From assembly GCF_020176955.2 (NCBI RefSeq), contig NZ_JAIUCZ020000010.1, forward strand, positions 62,001-126,000: a DNA stretch of 64,000 nt, written 5' to 3'. Below the pieces are notes generated by a model. It saw only the letters and a program-made list of their open reading frames with translations. It searched no databases and was not told the origin of the DNA. This document shows positions 7,669 to 16,179 of this stretch, piece after piece. The stretch is from Nocardia sp. alder85J (GTDB lineage Bacteria; Actinomycetota; Actinomycetes; Mycobacteriales; Mycobacteriaceae). The translations under genes were made by a program, and so were the position numbers. Position 1 is the stretch's first letter. The number at the start of each line of letters is the position of its first letter.

Positions 7669-9402
7669 TCATGACGAATGTCTTTCCGGCGTGGTGATAT
7701 TCGGAGCCGAAGGCAGGCCCGGGTCGAGCGTCAGGGTGCGCAGGTCCCGCCACAGTCGCGGCCAGGGCCGCCGGGGACGTTCACAGCGCCACACCGTGAC
7801 ACCCCGGTCGATTCCGGGGAAGCCGAGCGGATCGTCCAGGCGCGCCACCGGCCGCGCCGCCTCGAACGCCGCGGTCGCACCCGCCCCCGTGGCGCCCGCG
7901 GTCACGTACAACACGATGCGCGTATCCGGCGGTGGCACACCGAAATAGGCGAATCCGCGATCCGGGCTGTACACCCGCGGCCCGATCTCCGCCTGCTCGA
8001 CAGCGCTTGCCTGCCAATAGGTTTGAGTGACGATCCCGACCCCGTCCCGATCGTCCGCGGGCAGCGCCCGGTAGGCGGCGCCGACGGTGTCGATCAGCCG
8101 TGACCAGCCGGTGGTGCCGAAAGTCCGCATACGTGTGGACAATTCGGCCTGCGTATCGGTCGGCCGGTGCAGCCGTGACAGCGGCAGCGGCAGCGCGGCG
8201 ACCACCGTCACCGCGATCGCCACGGACACCACGATCACCGCCACGCCCGCAATACGCGCCGGGTGTGGCCTCCGGACCACGGCCACCGCCGCATCGGAGT
8301 GGGCCGCGTGCGGCGGTGTCGCGACCGTGGCCGCCGTGGAGATGCGCGCCGGTCGTGACCTCGGCGCGGCACCCGCCGCCACCCCGGCGACGCGTGTCCT
8401 CCGGTGCCGGGGCGCTGTGACCGCCACGGCTCCCGCCGCGAAAAGCGCTGGTAGGCAGGCCGCTATGTAGTAGGGTCGCCCTCCTGTGCCGATCACGAAC
8501 AGCGCTTGCAGGATCGTCGTGACCCCGACGAACCGGTACGGGTGGAAGTCGCTCCGCCGCAACAGTGCCCACCCACCGGCGAGCGCGAGCAGCCCGCCGA
8601 GCAATCCGGTGAGGATCGCCCACTGGACGGGCAGCCCCAGCACCCCGCCGGTCGCGGATCGCTGTTCGTCCCGGATGATGGCGCCCATCGCCGGCTGTGG
8701 CCACCCGTGCTGTCGCTGCCAGGCGATGCCGGGTGCCGCCGCCGCTGCGACGATCAGCATGCCGAGCCAGAAGGCCCTTCGCCGCAACGGTTCTCGCGGT
8801 CCGACGGCGGTGAGGGCCGCCGCCGCGGCGGCGACCGGTACCAGGACCAGTAGTTTCACCTGGACATCGACCGCCACCACGATCGCCGCCGCCACCAGCA
8901 GCCGATCCCGGCGCACGCGCGTCCAGCGCACGAGCAACCACAGCGCCGTCGCCGTCGCCGTACTGTCCAGTGCGAAGGTCGACAGGCTTGCCGCCTGCGT
9001 GATCAGGTAAGGGCAGGTCGCGTACGCGATCGCGGCCAGCGCCTGCGCTTTCCGGCGCCCGCCGAATTCGCGGGCGGTCGCCGCCGCCACCATGACACCG
9101 GCGACGGCCGCCATGATGGACGGAAGCCGCAGCGCCACCAGTGATCCCGGTGCCAGCGCCGTCGCGGCGCGGGCCAGCAGCGGGATCAGCGGCCCCTGGT
9201 CGGCGTATCCCGGCCCGAGATGTCGCCCGGCGGCGAGGAAATACAGCTCGTCGCCGAAGTAGCCGTAGCGATCGCACCGCACCAGCAGCACGATCGCGGT
9301 GAGACCGGCGATCAGCGCCACCGGTCCCCAGGCCGCGGCGGTGGTGTCGGCGTCCGGCGAATCCGATCGGTGATCGGGGACCGTCGTGTCCTCGACGGTC
9401 AC
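7669..9402 (-). CDS. GT39-family (PMT_2/ArnT-like) membrane glycosyltransferase
   Basis: 577 residues. Near the N-terminus a loop with a DE-type catalytic motif (YGYFGDELYFLAAGRHLG) follows the first membrane helix, as in ArnT/PMT_2 polyprenyl-phosphate-dependent glycosyltransferases. Some ten further membrane segments follow, then a soluble extracytoplasmic C-terminal part. The GTG start at 9402 lies two bases after the PapA-like gene's stop, so the pair is one transcript. The likely role is sugar transfer to a cell-envelope lipid or glycan. An Ala/Arg-rich insert (around RHRRTRVAGVAAGAAPRSRP) is unusual. Confidence 0.75.
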   Translation of the reverse strand: MTVEDTTVPDHRSDSPDADTTAAAWGPVALIAGLTAIVLLVRCDRYGYFGDELYFLAAGRHLGPGYADQGPLIPLLARAATALAPGSLVALRLPSIMAAVAGVMVAAATAREFGGRRKAQALAAIAYATCPYLITQAASLSTFALDSTATATALWLLVRWTRVRRDRLLVAAAIVVAVDVQVKLLVLVPVAAAAAALTAVGPREPLRRRAFWLGMLIVAAAAAPGIAWQRQHGWPQPAMGAIIRDEQRSATGGVLGLPVQWAILTGLLGGLLALAGGWALLRRSDFHPYRFVGVTTILQALFVIGTGGRPYYIAACLPALFAAGAVAVTAPRHRRTRVAGVAAGAAPRSRPARISTAATVATPPHAAHSDAAVAVVRRPHPARIAGVAVIVVSVAIAVTVVAALPLPLSRLHRPTDTQAELSTRMRTFGTTGWSRLIDTVGAAYRALPADDRDGVGIVTQTYWQASAVEQAEIGPRVYSPDRGFAYFGVPPPDTRIVLYVTAGATGAGATAAFEAARPVARLDDPLGFPGIDRGVTVWRCERPRRPWPRLWRDLRTLTLDPGLPSAPNITTPERHSS

Positions 9403-9404
9403 GG

Positions 9405-10823
9405 TCAGGCGCCGGCGGGCAGCGCGTAGTCGCCGTCCCCGGCGACCGTGGTGATGATCGAGGTCAGCGTCTTGAGGTAGCGCTCGATCGACTCGCGCGC
9501 CTCGTCGGTGTCCGGGTGCAGCAGGCTCAGCGTGGTCACGTCGAGGAACCGGTTGATCCAGACGTACACCTCGTCGGCGGCGGCCCGATTGGCGAACAGG
9601 CCGCCGTTGATGCTGTCGAACAGTTCCGCACCCGCGATCCTGCGCACGTCGACGTAGGACAGCATCATCGCCACCCAGCCCGGTCGCACCCGGAGGCCGA
9701 GATCCGGCGGGGCCAGTTCGAGCACCCGGTGCGGCGACACGTCGGTGAGGGTGCGGGCCAGGTCGGCGGCCTGCTGCGCCGCGGGCACCAGCGTGGCGAA
9801 GGTGGCGTCGGCAGGGACGTCGAAGGCGATCGGCACCAGATTCGTGTAGTAGCCCACCGAGCCCTGCTCGCCCGGCGTGCGCCGGGTATTGGCCGGGGTC
9901 AACACGAAATGCCAGTCGTTGCCGGTCAATTCGGCCTCGGCGAGGGCGAGCGCCGCGAACAGTCCGCCCACGAAGCGGCCGCCGCCGTCCTCGCACGCCT
10001 GCTCGAAGCGCAGCGCGTCGGCCTCGGTGAAAAGCGGCATCGTCACCTGGGCGCCGCGGTTGTACCCGGCCGCCCCGGCGGGCCCGAGATACAGCGGGAA
10101 CGCCGGCATGTCGCCGCCGTTGCGCTGCAACAGCCGCAACCAGGTGCCGACCTGCGGTGACCGCTCGGTCAGCTCGGAATTCTCGGCCCGCTCCCGGCGG
10201 CAGTAGTCCAGGTGCCCGTCCACCGGGGCCGGAGGCGTTGCCGCCCCGGACAATTCGCCGCCGTACAACATCAGCAGGTCCATACAGGTCAGGGCCTGGG
10301 CGACGCCGTCGGTGTGCAGGTGGTCGACCGCCGCGTACACCGTGAACGATCCCTCCCGGGCGATCACCCCGAAGCTGAAGCAATCCCAGTGCAGCGCATC
10401 GGGTGTGGTGTCCTGCACGTGGCGGCGCAGGGCGGCGCTGTCGGCGACATCGCCGTGATCCGTGGGCAGCAACTCGATCGCCGCCGCCGCGACCGCGTGC
10501 CGGACCACCCGCCCGTCGGCCTCGACGGCGAATCGGCTGGTGAAGGTGTCGTGCCGGCGCACGAACGCGGTGAGCGCCCGCGTCATCGCGGCGAGGTCGG
10601 GCGCACCGGGAATGTCGAAGGAGATCATGCACAGTCGCGAGGCCCGCCGACCGGCGCTCGCCGTCCGATGGGTGGTGCGCAGATACTCCTGCTGCTGATA
10701 CGACGCCGGTGCCGGATGCGCCGGTGCGGCCGCCATCGCCTCCCGCGCTCCCGGCGACACACTCCAGCCGGTGAGCCGGCCCGGTTGCGGATGCCAGTCG
10801 TCGAAGAAGCCGAAATTGACCAT
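9405..10823 (-). CDS. PapA-like condensation-domain acyltransferase
   Basis: 472 residues of the condensation/acyltransferase superfamily. The N-terminus (FDDWHPQPGRLTGW) resembles mycobacterial PapA1/PapA2, which acylate trehalose-based lipids. The catalytic HxxxDG motif appears as VDHLHTDGVAQAL, and a second conserved patch is SVGYYTNLVPIAFDV. A downstream GT39-like enzyme in the same transcript suggests a glycosylated acyl lipid of the envelope. The gene diverges from an antigen-85-like esterase. The product is inferred; no polyketide synthase or MmpL gene is in view. Confidence 0.8.
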   Translation of the reverse strand: MVNFGFFDDWHPQPGRLTGWSVSPGAREAMAAAPAHPAPASYQQQEYLRTTHRTASAGRRASRLCMISFDIPGAPDLAAMTRALTAFVRRHDTFTSRFAVEADGRVVRHAVAAAAIELLPTDHGDVADSAALRRHVQDTTPDALHWDCFSFGVIAREGSFTVYAAVDHLHTDGVAQALTCMDLLMLYGGELSGAATPPAPVDGHLDYCRRERAENSELTERSPQVGTWLRLLQRNGGDMPAFPLYLGPAGAAGYNRGAQVTMPLFTEADALRFEQACEDGGGRFVGGLFAALALAEAELTGNDWHFVLTPANTRRTPGEQGSVGYYTNLVPIAFDVPADATFATLVPAAQQAADLARTLTDVSPHRVLELAPPDLGLRVRPGWVAMMLSYVDVRRIAGAELFDSINGGLFANRAAADEVYVWINRFLDVTTLSLLHPDTDEARESIERYLKTLTSIITTVAGDGDYALPAGA

Positions 10824-11037
10824 GAGTTCCCTCGATTCACGCCGGGGTCGAGCCGGGTTATCAGTGAACGGCAGGCACCGGATCCCGGGCCACGGCTACG
10901 GCGTAATTCTGTGAACATTTCCAGCCCGCCGCCGACCCGACGGCACGAAATCCAATCCTGAGCGAGCACCCCTGCCGCCCTTGCGGATTCGGCGGTACCG
11001 TCGCCGTGCAACCCAGCAGGATCTCCGGGAGGCGCAG

Positions 11038-12087
11038 GTGGGCAGACATATTCGCAGCGGATACCCCGTGGTTCCGGCGGTGCTGGCCCTGCTGGTCGCG
11101 TTCGCCGGCACGGGCGTCGCGAGCGCCGACGACGCCGGCCCCGCGCCGATCGCCGCCCTCACCGCCGCGGCCCGCTCCGCGACCGACGGCTCCTACCTGT
11201 CCGGCATCGCCGAGGGTCCCGGCGCCGGGATCGACATCCAGGTCTGGTCGGCGGCGATGAACTCCACCATCACCGTGAAAGTGCTTCGCGCACCCGATGA
11301 TTCACGACCGGCCCCGGTGCTCTACCTGCTGAACGGCGCCAACGGCGGCACCGACGACTCCAGTTGGACCGAGCAGACCGACATCGCCGGCTTCTTCGCC
11401 GCGAAACGGGTCACCGTCGTCGTCCCGATGGGCGGCCGGGGCAGCTACTTCACCGACTGGCAATCCGACGACCCGATCCTGGGCCGGCAGCGCTGGACCA
11501 CCTTCCTGACCCGCGAACTCCCCGCCGTGATCGACTCCACCTTCCACGGCACCGGCGCGGCCGCGATCGCCGGTATCTCGATGGCCGGCACCTCGGTGTT
11601 CCAATTGGCCCTGGCCGCCCCCGGCCTGTACAGGGCCATCGGCTCCTACAGCGGCTGCGCCCAGACCAGCACCCCCGAGGGCGAGGCCTTCGTGGCGGCC
11701 GTGGTCACCCGATGGGCCGGCAACACCGCCAACATGTGGGGCCCGTTCGGCAACCCCGCCTGGGCCGCCAACGACCCCTACCTGCACGCGGATCGCCTGC
11801 GCGGCACCGCGATCTACGTCTCCTCCGGCACCGGCCTGGCCGGTCCGCTGGACACCCTCGACGGCCCCGGCGTCAACGGCAACCCCGGCAAACTGCTTGC
11901 CCAGCTCACCTCCGGCGGCGTCCTGGAAGCCGTCACCGACCAGTGCGCCCACGCCCTCCACGACCGCCTGACCGAACTGAACGTCCCCGCCACCTTCGCC
12001 TTCCGCACCCTGGGCACCCACTCCTGGGGGTACTGGCAGCAGGACCTGCACGACTCCTGGCCGATGTTCGCCGCCGCCCTGGGCTGA
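11038..12087 (+). CDS. secreted antigen-85/esterase-D-like alpha/beta hydrolase
   Basis: 349 residues from a GTG placed five bases after GGGAGG. A signal peptide (VVPAVLALLVAFAGTGVASA) predicts secretion. The fold matches the mycolyltransferase/esterase family: VLYLLNGANGGTDDSSW resembles the antigen-85 DGLRAQDD region, AIAGISMAGTS holds the nucleophile Ser, and GTHSWGYWQQDLH holds the catalytic His. Mycolyltransferases move mycolates between trehalose molecules and arabinogalactan. The gene diverges from the PapA-like/GT39 pair, so all three may act on an envelope lipid. Confidence 0.85.
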   Translation: MGRHIRSGYPVVPAVLALLVAFAGTGVASADDAGPAPIAALTAAARSATDGSYLSGIAEGPGAGIDIQVWSAAMNSTITVKVLRAPDDSRPAPVLYLLNGANGGTDDSSWTEQTDIAGFFAAKRVTVVVPMGGRGSYFTDWQSDDPILGRQRWTTFLTRELPAVIDSTFHGTGAAAIAGISMAGTSVFQLALAAPGLYRAIGSYSGCAQTSTPEGEAFVAAVVTRWAGNTANMWGPFGNPAWAANDPYLHADRLRGTAIYVSSGTGLAGPLDTLDGPGVNGNPGKLLAQLTSGGVLEAVTDQCAHALHDRLTELNVPATFAFRTLGTHSWGYWQQDLHDSWPMFAAALG

Positions 12088-12180
12088 TCCGGCCGCATCG
12101 GCGACATGTGTCCCGGCGGTGGCCGAGCGGCCCGCCCGCGCGGTTGAATAGCGAGGAGACCCCACCACTTTCGAGACCGG

Positions 12181-12861
12181 ATGGACAACGTAGCTGCCGA
12201 GGCGCTCCGACGACTGCTGGCCGACATGCGCACCACGATCCAGGCCGCGGGCGACGCGAGCTCGCAGCCGTTGCGCGACGTCGGCGGCAGACTCGGCGAT
12301 GTCGACCGGACCCTCGCCGCCGCCGACAGTGAGGGCGCGGCGGTTTTTTCGACCGAGGCCGCGGCGGCGTCCGCCGGGAGTGATTCTCCCCGAACGGCAT
12401 TCGAAAAACTCCGGGCCGAGAAGATGGAGCTGGCCCGGCTCGGCAACCCCGGCCGGACGCTGACACCGCGCACCGATGCCGATCACCTCTATCGCGGCGA
12501 CGCCCGGCCGCCGTCGACCATCCTCACGGCGGGTTTCGAGCCGCTGGTGACCTCCGACGACGCGGCGGATTACGTCCTGACCTCCCGGGCCAAGCCCTAC
12601 ATCTACACCACCCGCTCGGAATCCCTCGCCAATATCCACCCCCCGACGCCGCATATTCCGCCGGACTACGACCCGACCTGGATATACGAGATCGATCTAC
12701 CGGCCGCCGGCATCGACCTCCATCCCGGTGATGCGGCAGCGACCGTCGTCTTCCCGCACCGGATCCCCGCGGAGCACATCAAGGGCGGCTATCTGTACGA
12801 CCGCATGCGTCGGACGCGCGGAGAATTCGTTCCCAATCCCGGATACCGTCCGTCCGGCTGA
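12181..12861 (+). CDS. ADP-ribosyltransferase-fold protein with altered active site
   Basis: 226 residues. The C-terminal half resembles pierisin/scabin-type mono-ADP-ribosyltransferases: DHLYRGDARPPSTILTAGF carries the NAD-binding Arg, and VVFPHRIPAEHIKGGYLYD matches the closing strand. The expected STS motif reads YTT (KPYIYTTRSES), and the catalytic Q-x-E just before the VVFP strand reads A-A-T, so activity is doubtful. The N-terminal ~60 residues look helical (ALRRLLADMRTTIQAAGDAS), like a secretion-targeting module; there is no signal peptide. GAGGAG lies about 20 bases upstream, too far for an ideal ribosome site, so the start is tentative. Confidence 0.55.
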   Translation: MDNVAAEALRRLLADMRTTIQAAGDASSQPLRDVGGRLGDVDRTLAAADSEGAAVFSTEAAAASAGSDSPRTAFEKLRAEKMELARLGNPGRTLTPRTDADHLYRGDARPPSTILTAGFEPLVTSDDAADYVLTSRAKPYIYTTRSESLANIHPPTPHIPPDYDPTWIYEIDLPAAGIDLHPGDAAATVVFPHRIPAEHIKGGYLYDRMRRTRGEFVPNPGYRPSG

Positions 12862-12989
12862 GCGGCCACGTCACCGACGGCGTCGGCCGGCGGAGGCGGC
12901 GGGGACCGGCGCGGACAGTGGGAAACTGCACACCTCGTCACCCGATCCGAGCGGACATCGGTGTGGCCTGCATTCCGCGCGCAGCCCGC

Positions 12990-13172
12990 ATGTTCGCGGC
13001 GATCAAGGCCGTGCCGGTCGCAGGCGGGCTCGCCCTGGCCTGTACCGCGAGCACGGTCACGGGCACCGGGTCGATCGAGGGCGGCCCGCGGCCGATCGCG
13101 GTACGGGTGCAGGGGCCCGGCGGCGGTTGCGGGGGCGATGAGGCCGGGCCGGCACAGGGTCCGCGCTGGTAG
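12990..13172 (+). CDS. possible small lipoprotein
   Basis: A 60-residue frame with a hydrophobic start and a lipobox-like end (PVAGGLALACTASTVTG), followed by a Gly/Pro-rich tail. No clear ribosome site is seen and no family is recognised; it could be chance coding in GC-rich DNA. Confidence 0.25.
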   Translation: MFAAIKAVPVAGGLALACTASTVTGTGSIEGGPRPIAVRVQGPGGGCGGDEAGPAQGPRW

Positions 13173-13378
13173 GGTGGGCGCGTGCTCATCGAGGAAGTCG
13201 ACAGACTCTAGCCGCCCGGCGTAGGCGGCGTCTCCGCACAGTGCCCTGCTCGGTGTCCGCTTCCGGACCGAGTGGCTCGCCTCCGTCCGGTTCCGCATCT
13301 TCCCGGATCATCCGCGCCTGTCGTCCCGGCGCGATACTCGAGGCCGCTCGTTCGCGAGCAGGAAAGAGTCGGCGACCC

Positions 13379-14971
13379 ATGTCCACCTCCATGTCTTCTG
13401 CGATCACCGTGCAGAATCTGACCTTCGAATGGCCCGACGGCACCGTCGCGCTGTCCGGCATCGACGGCACCCTGACCACCGGGCGCACCGGTCTGGTCGG
13501 CCGCAACGGCGCCGGTAAATCGACGCTGTTGCGGCTGATCGCCGGAATTCTCACGCCGACGTCCGGGCGGATCGACACCACCGGCGCGGTGGGATATCTG
13601 CCGCAGACGCTCACCCTGCGGCGCGCGACCACCGTCGCACAGTTGCTCGGTGTCGCCGACAAGCTCGCGGCGCTGCGTGCGATCGAATCCGGCGCGACCG
13701 CGACCGAGCATTTCGACACCATCGGCGACGACTGGGACATCGAGGCCCGTGCCGCGGAAGCGTTGCACGACATCGGTTTCGGCGTCGCCGATCTGGACCG
13801 TGCGGTGGGTGGGATCTCCGGTGGCGAGGCCGTGCTGATCGCGATCACCGGTCTGCGGATCCAGCGCACACCCGTCACCCTCCTCGACGAACCGACCAAC
13901 AATCTCGATCGCGAAACCCGGGGCAGGCTCACCGAATTCGTCGACGCGTGGCCGGGGACGCTGGTGGTGGTGAGCCACGACCTCGAGCTGCTCGAGCACA
14001 TGGACACCACGGCCGAGTTGCGCGGCGGGTCCCTGGAGGTGTTCGGCGGACCGTACAGCGCCTGGAAACAGCACGTCGACCGGGAGCAAGCGGCGGCCGA
14101 GCAGGCGATGCGCAGTGCCGAGCAGGCGCTGAAGGTCGAGAAGCGGCAGCGGATCGAGGCCGAGACCACACTCGCCCGCCGTGAGCGCACCGCGCGCGGC
14201 ACCCAGCGCGACGGCGGCATTCCGCGCATTCTCGCGGGCAACCGGGCGAGCCGGGCCCAGGGTTCGGCCGGGGCGATGCGGACCACCATGGACTCGAAAG
14301 TCCGTGCGGCCCAAGAGGTGCTGGACAGCGCCGCCACCCGGGTCCGGCAGGACGAGCACATCCGCCTGGCGCTGCCCGATCCGGACGTGCCGCGCGGGCG
14401 CGCCATCGCGGAACTGGGCGACGGGAATCGGCGCATCGTCATCCAGGGGCCGGAGCACGTCGCCCTGATCGGCTCCAACGGCGCGGGCAAATCGACCCTG
14501 ATCGAGATCCTGCTCAGCGGGCGGGAGCCGGAGCGCGCGGTGCTGCGCACAGACCGGGTGGGTCATCTCCCGCAACGCCTGGACAATCTGGACGAGGACG
14601 CCGGGGCGCTGGAGAACGTCCGTGCGGCAACCGGGTCCACGCCGGCGGTGATCCGCAACGGCCTGGCGCGGCTGCTGCTCCGCGGCAGCGGTGTGGAACG
14701 CCCGGTCGCCACGCTGTCCGGTGGGGAACGTTTCCGAGTGTCGCTGGCGCGCTTGCTGTTCGCCGATCCACCGGCGCAGTTGCTGATCCTCGACGAGCCC
14801 ACCAACAATCTCGACATCGCGGGCGTCGACCAGTTGGTGGACGCGCTGGCCGAGTACCGCGGCGCGCTGCTCGTCGCCAGCCACGACTACCCGTTCCTGC
14901 GGCGGATCGGCATCGACCTGGTCATCGAGCTCGACCGCGACGGTACGCTGCGGCAACGCGACGCTCTGTGA
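13379..14971 (+). CDS. ABC-F family ATPase
   Basis: 530 residues with two ABC cassettes and no membrane segments. Cassette one has VGRNGAGKSTLLRLIAG, ISGGEAVL and LLDEPTNNLD. Cassette two has IGSNGAGKSTLIEIL, LSGGERFRVSLARLL and LILDEPTNNLD. A long charged linker (about residues 220-300) joins them, as expected of ribosome-binding ABC-F proteins, some of which protect ribosomes from antibiotics. ATG at 13379 is preferred, with AGGAAAG upstream; ATG at 13391 is an alternative. It could be a resistance or a housekeeping translation factor; the sequence alone does not decide. Confidence 0.85.
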   Translation: MSTSMSSAITVQNLTFEWPDGTVALSGIDGTLTTGRTGLVGRNGAGKSTLLRLIAGILTPTSGRIDTTGAVGYLPQTLTLRRATTVAQLLGVADKLAALRAIESGATATEHFDTIGDDWDIEARAAEALHDIGFGVADLDRAVGGISGGEAVLIAITGLRIQRTPVTLLDEPTNNLDRETRGRLTEFVDAWPGTLVVVSHDLELLEHMDTTAELRGGSLEVFGGPYSAWKQHVDREQAAAEQAMRSAEQALKVEKRQRIEAETTLARRERTARGTQRDGGIPRILAGNRASRAQGSAGAMRTTMDSKVRAAQEVLDSAATRVRQDEHIRLALPDPDVPRGRAIAELGDGNRRIVIQGPEHVALIGSNGAGKSTLIEILLSGREPERAVLRTDRVGHLPQRLDNLDEDAGALENVRAATGSTPAVIRNGLARLLLRGSGVERPVATLSGGERFRVSLARLLFADPPAQLLILDEPTNNLDIAGVDQLVDALAEYRGALLVASHDYPFLRRIGIDLVIELDRDGTLRQRDAL

Positions 14972-15010
14972 CCGTGGCCGCCGCCGGGCCACCGTGCCCG
15001 GCGGCGGGTC

Positions 15011-15154
15011 TCAGCCGGCCCGATCGGGCAGCAGGGCCGCGAGATCACCGCGCGAACTGATGCCGAGCTTCGGGAAGATGCGATGCAGGTGGGTGCTGAC
15101 GGTCCGATGCGACAGGTACAGCCGTTGCCTGCCGTCGCAGCCACTCGCGGCAGA
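15011..15154 (-). pseudogene. LuxR-type HTH C-terminal remnant
   Basis: The minus strand encodes a LuxR helix-turn-helix end (RLYLSHRTVSTHLHRIF, then PKLGISSRGDLAALL) finishing with a proper stop at 15011. Upstream a stop codon ends the frame after 47 codons and part of the recognition-helix approach (the usual IAA before RLYLS) is missing. No start or sensor domain is present, so it is a decayed gene. Confidence 0.65.
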
Positions 15155-15534
15155 CTACCGAAAGCGACTTCGGTCCCACCCGCCCCGAACCGTGCCCCGG
15201 CATCGACGCGGAGCATTCCGCCGTCGGCGACCACGGCGGCACCCGGGCCGAGGGCACTGCCGCCCGAGGACGTGTCGGCGGCGAACGGGACCCCGCCGGT
15301 GACACCGTCACCACTCCGAACTCTTCGGCGGCGGGTCTTCCTCGCGACCCCGGCAGCACACGGTACCCGGGTCGGCGTCGAACCCATCCGCACTCCAGGG
15401 TGCTCGGGAGCAAACTCCCGGCCGCACTGCTGCCCCGCATCGGACCCCGCACCGCGCAAGTCGTTCGTTACCGCACACGGTGTGAGGCGCATCCACCCGG
15501 TCGGACGGTGCACGTTCCAGCCGTGGCAGGCAGG
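15155..15534. other. 380-bp stretch without a recognised gene
   Basis: No supported gene, repeat or RNA was found between the LuxR remnant and the PAP2 gene. It is GC-rich and may be further decayed sequence of the same LuxR-type gene. The promoter of the PAP2 gene should lie near its right end. Confidence 0.4.
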
Positions 15535-16116
15535 ATGGACACAGTGAACGTGGACCAGGACATCCTCGTGTGGCTCTCCGGGCACCGGACGGCGGCGCTG
15601 ACCACGCCGGCGCGGTGGGCGATGAACATCGGCACCGGCGGTACCGGCGCCCTGCTCGCCGGACTGGGGTTCGTGGCGGTGGTGATCGCCGGCCGGTGGC
15701 GGGAGGGCGTCACGGTCGGTGTGTCGGTGCTGGCAGCGCAGGTGTCGGCCAAGGTGCTGAAACATTTCATCGGACGGCCGCGGCCCGCCGGAGAGCTGAC
15801 GGTGGTCCGGGTCGAAGCCTTCGCGATGCCGTCGACGGTGGCCGCGATGACCGCGGCCTTCGCGGTAGCCGTCTACCTGCTGGTGCCGTGGCGGCCGGAA
15901 CATCGGCGGTACGCCGGAGGGTTGCTCGCGGCGGGTCTCGTGGTGATCGCCTGCGCGATGGTCTATCTCGGGGCGCACTGGCCCACGGACGTGCTGGCCG
16001 GATGGGGTCTGGGGGCGCTCGTCGGGGTCGTGCTGGTGCGATCGCTGCGCATCCTGAGCCGCCGATACCCGCTGCTTTCCCCGACCACCGCCGGGGATTC
16101 GGCGGACAACCGGTGA
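15535..16116 (+). CDS. PAP2-superfamily membrane phosphatase
   Basis: 193 residues with about five membrane helices. The three PAP2 motifs are visible: KHFIGRPRP (KX6RP), AMPSTVAAMT (PSxx variant of PSGH) and LGAHWPTDVLAGW (X5HX3D). Such enzymes dephosphorylate lipid phosphates, for example undecaprenyl pyrophosphate or phosphatidate, at the outer face of the membrane. The middle motif has Thr-Val where Gly-His is typical, which may change activity. GTG at 15544 is an alternative start. The pentapeptide gene follows at 63 bp. Confidence 0.8.
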   Translation: MDTVNVDQDILVWLSGHRTAALTTPARWAMNIGTGGTGALLAGLGFVAVVIAGRWREGVTVGVSVLAAQVSAKVLKHFIGRPRPAGELTVVRVEAFAMPSTVAAMTAAFAVAVYLLVPWRPEHRRYAGGLLAAGLVVIACAMVYLGAHWPTDVLAGWGLGALVGVVLVRSLRILSRRYPLLSPTTAGDSADNR

Positions 16117-16179
16117 GCCGACCGCTCGCGCTGCCGTTTCGCCCGGTGCGGGTGCGGAATCGGTGACAGGATCGACCGC

